A stretch of 10,536 nt of DNA from an uncultured Porphyromonadaceae bacterium (lineage in GTDB: Bacteria > Bacteroidota > Bacteroidia > Bacteroidales > Muribaculaceae): the NCBI GenBank assembly GCA_947178245.1, contig CAMWXO010000040.1, positions 1 through 10,536 on the forward strand, written 5' to 3'. A program made the position numbers and the translations under genes. The notes under the pieces were generated by a model. That model was not told the origin of the DNA and did not search any database. It worked only from the letters and a program-made list of their open reading frames with translations. Below are positions 8,235 to 10,536 of this stretch, one piece after another. How positions within the stretch are numbered: the first letter of the stretch is position 1; each line of letters starts with the position of its first letter.

Positions 8235-9968
8235 ATGAAACTAAAATATATAATCAGCGGTGCCGCTCTTCTGAGTCTCTGCTTCTCTTCCTGCTCCGAC
8301 CAGATGGACAAGAAGGAGATCAAGATCAACGATGACGCGTTAGTGAAGAGAGACTTTGAGAGTGTGGGCAACATCACCTCGAAGATCTATCAGAATCTTG
8401 ACTACGACTTCGGCCAGATGTATGGCGGTGCATCACTCTGCTCAGCCACCGACGAGGCAGTCTACAGCCACGAGGGAAACGCAATCGAACGCTACTATAA
8501 CGGCTCATGGAGCGCCACCTCGACCAACAGCTACACCTGGAGCAAGGCATGGGAAGCGATCGGCTACTGCAACCTTTTCCTCGCCGACTACACAGGTCTC
8601 ACCTTCCCTGATTACAAACTCGAGAAAGACTATCCCGACAACATGATCAAGTATGAGAACTACCAGTGGGAAGTCCGGTTCCTGAGAGCATACAATTATT
8701 TCCTGCTCGTACGTCAGTATGGCGGAGTGCCCCTCATCACAGAGAACCTGAACGCTGAGGATGCCAATAACCAACCCAGAGTATCGGCCGACGAAATCTT
8801 CGACTTCATCGACAGCGAATGCGAAGCTATTAAAGACGAGATAATCCAAAACTATTCAGGAGCCTACATCTCGCTTGAGAACGAACCGGGACGTGTCAAT
8901 AATCTCGGAGTTCTCGCACTCAGCGCACGCGCAGCCCTCTACCACGCTTCTCCCCTCTTCAGCGAAGGAAAGACTGAGGTTGAGAAGAAAGCCCTGTGGA
9001 AACATGCGGCCGAATGCGGCAAAGCCTGTATCGACGAGTGCAAGAAGCGCGGCATGACTCTTGCAAAGGATTACGCTTCCATGTTTACCGAAAATAACTG
9101 GAACAGCGAGGATGCACTCAAGGAAATAATTTTCGCCGCCCGCATCGGTGAAAGCAGCTCTTTTGAGAGATATAACTATCCAAAGAGCATGCTAAACGCA
9201 GGCGGAGGCAACTGCCCGACCGAGAACCTCGTCTCGGCTTACGAGATGAAAAATGGTCTTGCCATCACAGACCCGGCATCGGGATATGACGTGAAAGATC
9301 CTTACAAGGATCGTGATTCACGCCTTGCGGCCACAGTGGCAGTTTGCGGTGAAAAGTGGCCGACACAGCTCGACCACCCCGGACTTGAGACTTGGTTGGG
9401 AGGAAGCGACTCTCGCAGCGTGCAATATGGCACGCCCACGGGCTACTATCTGAAGAAATATGTGAACAACCAGACCGTGATTTCCGGTAACGGACAGAAT
9501 ACCACAAAGCATACGTGGGTTCTCTTCCGCCTCGGTCAGGTTTATCTTGACTATGCTGAGGCCATCTTCAACTACTGCGGAAACGGCTATGAAGCCCCCG
9601 ATGGCTTCTCCCTCTCGGCAGCAGATGCCATCAACGTAGTGCGCAAGCGTGCCGGACAGCCCGACCTTCCCACGGGCCTGAGCGCAGCAGACTTCGAGAA
9701 GAGATATGAAAACGAGCGCTTCGTGGAACTCGCTTTCGAGGGCCACCGCATGTATGACGTGCGCCGCTGGAAGAAAGCGCCGCAGTATTTCGTAGACATC
9801 AAAGTGATGGAGATCACTAAGAACGGCGACGAGCTCACCTACAACACAGTGACGAATCCGGCGTATATCACAAAGCGCACCTGGCCCGGCGACAAGGGAT
9901 ATCTCTGGCCTATCCCGCAGTCGGAAGTGCTCAAGTCAGGAGCACTCGAGCAGAACCCCGGCTGGTAA
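8235..9968 (+). CDS. SusD/RagB-family surface glycan-binding lipoprotein, pair 2 (577 aa)
   Basis: Surface lipoprotein partner of the short SusC encoded 28 bases upstream. The signal peptide at 1-20 has lipobox FSSC (Cys20), followed by SDQMDKKE, a charged tract in the position of a surface-export signal. It shows the classical SusD order. The TPR-like N-terminal region has VRFLRAYNYFLLVRQYGGVP (about 147-166) and NNLGVLALSARAALYHASPL (from about 222). The C-terminal RagB/SusD domain has VLFRLGQVYLDYAEA (from about 429), AINVVRKRAGQPDLP, YENERFVELAFEGHRMYDVR (from 491) and the ending LWPIPQSEV...EQNPGW. Length is ordinary for the family. It is the last gene of the operon, with an intrinsic terminator beginning 18 bases after its stop. 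Its last 18 bases are identical to those of the other susD, but the proteins otherwise differ widely. The glycan is unknown. Confidence 0.95.
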   Translation: MKLKYIISGAALLSLCFSSCSDQMDKKEIKINDDALVKRDFESVGNITSKIYQNLDYDFGQMYGGASLCSATDEAVYSHEGNAIERYYNGSWSATSTNSYTWSKAWEAIGYCNLFLADYTGLTFPDYKLEKDYPDNMIKYENYQWEVRFLRAYNYFLLVRQYGGVPLITENLNAEDANNQPRVSADEIFDFIDSECEAIKDEIIQNYSGAYISLENEPGRVNNLGVLALSARAALYHASPLFSEGKTEVEKKALWKHAAECGKACIDECKKRGMTLAKDYASMFTENNWNSEDALKEIIFAARIGESSSFERYNYPKSMLNAGGGNCPTENLVSAYEMKNGLAITDPASGYDVKDPYKDRDSRLAATVAVCGEKWPTQLDHPGLETWLGGSDSRSVQYGTPTGYYLKKYVNNQTVISGNGQNTTKHTWVLFRLGQVYLDYAEAIFNYCGNGYEAPDGFSLSAADAINVVRKRAGQPDLPTGLSAADFEKRYENERFVELAFEGHRMYDVRRWKKAPQYFVDIKVMEITKNGDELTYNTVTNPAYITKRTWPGDKGYLWPIPQSEVLKSGALEQNPGW

Positions 9969-9986
9969 GCCAAATTAAGCAATATG

Positions 9987-10019
9987 AAATAGCGCCACCT
10001 ACAATGGCGCTATTTTTTT
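9987..10019 (+). terminator. Strong intrinsic terminator of the susCD operon
   Basis: A perfect 11-bp inverted repeat (AAATAGCGCCA at 9987-9997, TGGCGCTATTT at 10005-10015) encloses a 7-base loop CCTACAA. It runs into a T tract (10013-10019, then A, T, A and eight more Ts to 10030). It starts 18 bases after the stop of susD-like 2. Because the flanks are A-rich and T-rich, it could also work on the minus strand, but no minus-strand gene is present. Confidence 0.93.
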
Positions 10020-10038
10020 ATATTTTTTTTACTAATAA

Positions 10039-10070
10039 TTTGGATAATCAATAAATATTGTGTAATTTTG
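10039..10070 (+). promoter_or_regulatory. Bacteroidota-type housekeeping promoter for the gene at 10187
   Basis: TTTG at 10039-10042 (the -33 element) and TAATTTTG at 10063-10070 match the known Bacteroides consensus TTTG / TAnnTTTG. The 20-base spacer is in the accepted range. The position just after the terminator and in AT-rich DNA fits. Transcription should begin near 10076-10080, which gives a leader of about 110 bases. Confidence 0.85.
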
Positions 10071-10110
10071 CGAAAGTATAACTAAATACCAAACAACGCC
10101 ACTCGGTGTA

Positions 10111-10156
10111 TGGGTCCGGCTGATTGGAGTTGAAAATCAAACTTATATCGGGCCCG
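10111..10156 (+). promoter_or_regulatory. Possible structured RNA element in the 5' leader
   Basis: Bases 10111-10117 (UGGGUCC) can pair with 10150-10156 (GGGCCCG), with two G-U pairs. This closes an inner hairpin in which AG-UUGA (10128-10133) pairs with UCAA-CU (10137-10143), with a three-base loop and one bulged A (10141). Seen as DNA, the outer arms are also an imperfect direct repeat (GGGTCCGGC at 10112-10120, GGGCCCGGC at 10150-10158, 8 of 9 identical), so an operator is an alternative. I do not recognise a named riboswitch family. Pairing was worked out by eye without energy calculation. Confidence 0.4.
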
Positions 10157-10163
10157 GCAATAA

Positions 10164-10180
10164 GATTTTATCCTAAAATC
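10164..10180 (+). repeat. Perfect small hairpin just before the start codon
   Basis: GATTTTA (10164-10170) and TAAAATC (10174-10180) form a perfect 7-bp inverted repeat with loop TCC. It ends six bases before the ATG at 10187. The stem is almost all A-T and therefore weak. With no T run after it, it is not a terminator. It lies where the ribosome would load, so it could modulate translation, or it could be a chance feature of AT-rich DNA. Confidence 0.45.
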
Positions 10181-10186
10181 AACATT

Positions 10187-10536
10187 ATGAAAAAACTTTT
10201 CTTAACCCTCGGAGTGGCATGCATGGCCCTCCAGTCGTTTGCGTCGACTCGCGTTCTGTATCGTCAGAACTTCGAGAACGCGGATGATCCCGTAGCAATC
10301 GGATGGCAACCGTATCGCGGCCTTATGACCATCGCATCTGACGAATTCGGCAAGTTTCTTGAAATCAACCAGAATAACCAGAATGGTGGCAGCACCTGGC
10401 TTCAGTGGGGACCGGACATCTTCCTTGACAAAAACGGAGAAAACGTTCTTGCAAAAGAAGGCAAGACCGTATACGATGTTCATTTCGAGTTTCAGATCGC
10501 CAACAGCACCTGCAACCAGTATAACAGCGAGATCAC
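10187..10536 (+). CDS. Secreted protein of unknown function, possible concanavalin-like carbohydrate-binding N-terminal domain (3' end cut by window edge)
   Basis: The first 116 codons of a gene that continues past the right edge. The ATG at 10187 follows CATT. It gives a signal peptide MKKLFLTLGVACMALQSFA with a likely signal-peptidase-I cut after SFA. The Cys at 12 has no good lipobox and sits too early, so a lipoprotein is less likely. The mature part begins STRVLYRQNFENADDPVAIG, followed by W-QPYRG, FGKFLEINQNNQNGG, STWLQWGPDI and TVYDVHFEFQI. The order 'FE..., GW, GK(F/Y)L, beta-strand FEFQ' recalls jelly-roll (LamG/concanavalin-like) domains at the front of some secreted Bacteroidota polysaccharide-acting proteins. 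That is an impression, not a family assignment. It has its own promoter and leader, and is separated from the susCD operon by a terminator, so it is regulated independently although it may serve the same locus. Confidence 0.8.
   Translation, partial: MKKLFLTLGVACMALQSFASTRVLYRQNFENADDPVAIGWQPYRGLMTIASDEFGKFLEINQNNQNGGSTWLQWGPDIFLDKNGENVLAKEGKTVYDVHFEFQIANSTCNQYNSEI

Larger units (their letters stand above)
2..9968 (+). other. Tandem susCD-susCD operon, core of a polysaccharide utilization locus
   Basis: Four same-strand genes with gaps of 27, 45 and 28 bases. No hairpin-plus-T-run and no TAnnTTTG promoter is seen in the gaps, so one transcript is likely. Its promoter and any SusR, hybrid two-component or sigma/anti-sigma regulator lie left of the window. 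Tandem susCD pairs are known from the Bacteroidota xylan (xusABCD) and arabinan PULs. The order matches, but this alone does not identify the substrate. No CAZyme is visible in the window. Confidence 0.8.

Noticed and set aside
10202..10483. Minus-strand frame of 93 codons opposite the right-edge gene
   Set aside because: The plus-strand frame has a signal peptide, a promoter and plausible protein composition. The minus frame has none of these.
1..10536. CRISPR array, tRNA/rRNA gene, insertion sequence, phage or defence system
   Set aside because: I saw no regularly spaced repeats, no tRNA-like cloverleaf, no transposase or integrase motifs, and no terminal inverted repeats. The window is filled by PUL transport genes.

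Overview
The window looks like a fragment of a Bacteroidota (order Bacteroidales) gut-type chromosome carrying the transport core of a polysaccharide utilization locus (PUL). Four things support this: tandem SusC/SusD-type genes, A-rich translation starts without a Shine-Dalgarno sequence, a Bacteroides-type promoter (TTTG, 20 bp, TAnnTTTG), and moderately GC-rich coding DNA next to very AT-rich intergenic DNA. That base composition would fit Muribaculaceae, Barnesiella-like or Prevotellaceae lineages, but I cannot place the family from sequence alone.

Layout: four large genes on the + strand run head to tail from the left edge to 9968, with gaps of only 27, 45 and 28 bases. They are susC-like 1 (2-3175, its first few codons lie off the left edge), susD-like 1 (3203-5332), susC-like 2 (5378-8206) and susD-like 2 (8235-9968). 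I see no terminator or promoter in the gaps, so they are probably one operon whose promoter lies outside the window. A strong intrinsic terminator (9987-10019) closes the operon. A separate promoter (10039-10070) and a leader of about 110 bases with several possible hairpins precede a fifth gene (10187 to the right edge, 3' incomplete). It encodes a protein with a signal peptide and no recognised family.

How the genes work together: in the SusCD model the SusC protein is a TonB-dependent outer-membrane barrel and the SusD lipoprotein is its surface lid. Together they bind and import oligosaccharides. Here two non-identical pairs sit in tandem, an arrangement known from xylan (Xus) and arabinan PULs. 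The pairs are clearly diverged, not a recent duplication. Pair 1 has a canonical SusC, with an N-terminal carboxypeptidase-regulatory-like domain and a good TonB box, and an unusually long SusD (709 aa). Pair 2 has a short SusC (942 aa) lacking that N-terminal domain and carrying a degenerate TonB box, with a SusD of ordinary size (577 aa). No glycoside hydrolase, lyase or regulator is visible, so the substrate cannot be named.

Nothing here is a clearly new system. The points most worth a second look are the asymmetry between the two transporters and the structured leader of the last gene. No gene-free stretch exceeds 300 bases; the longest is 9969-10186.
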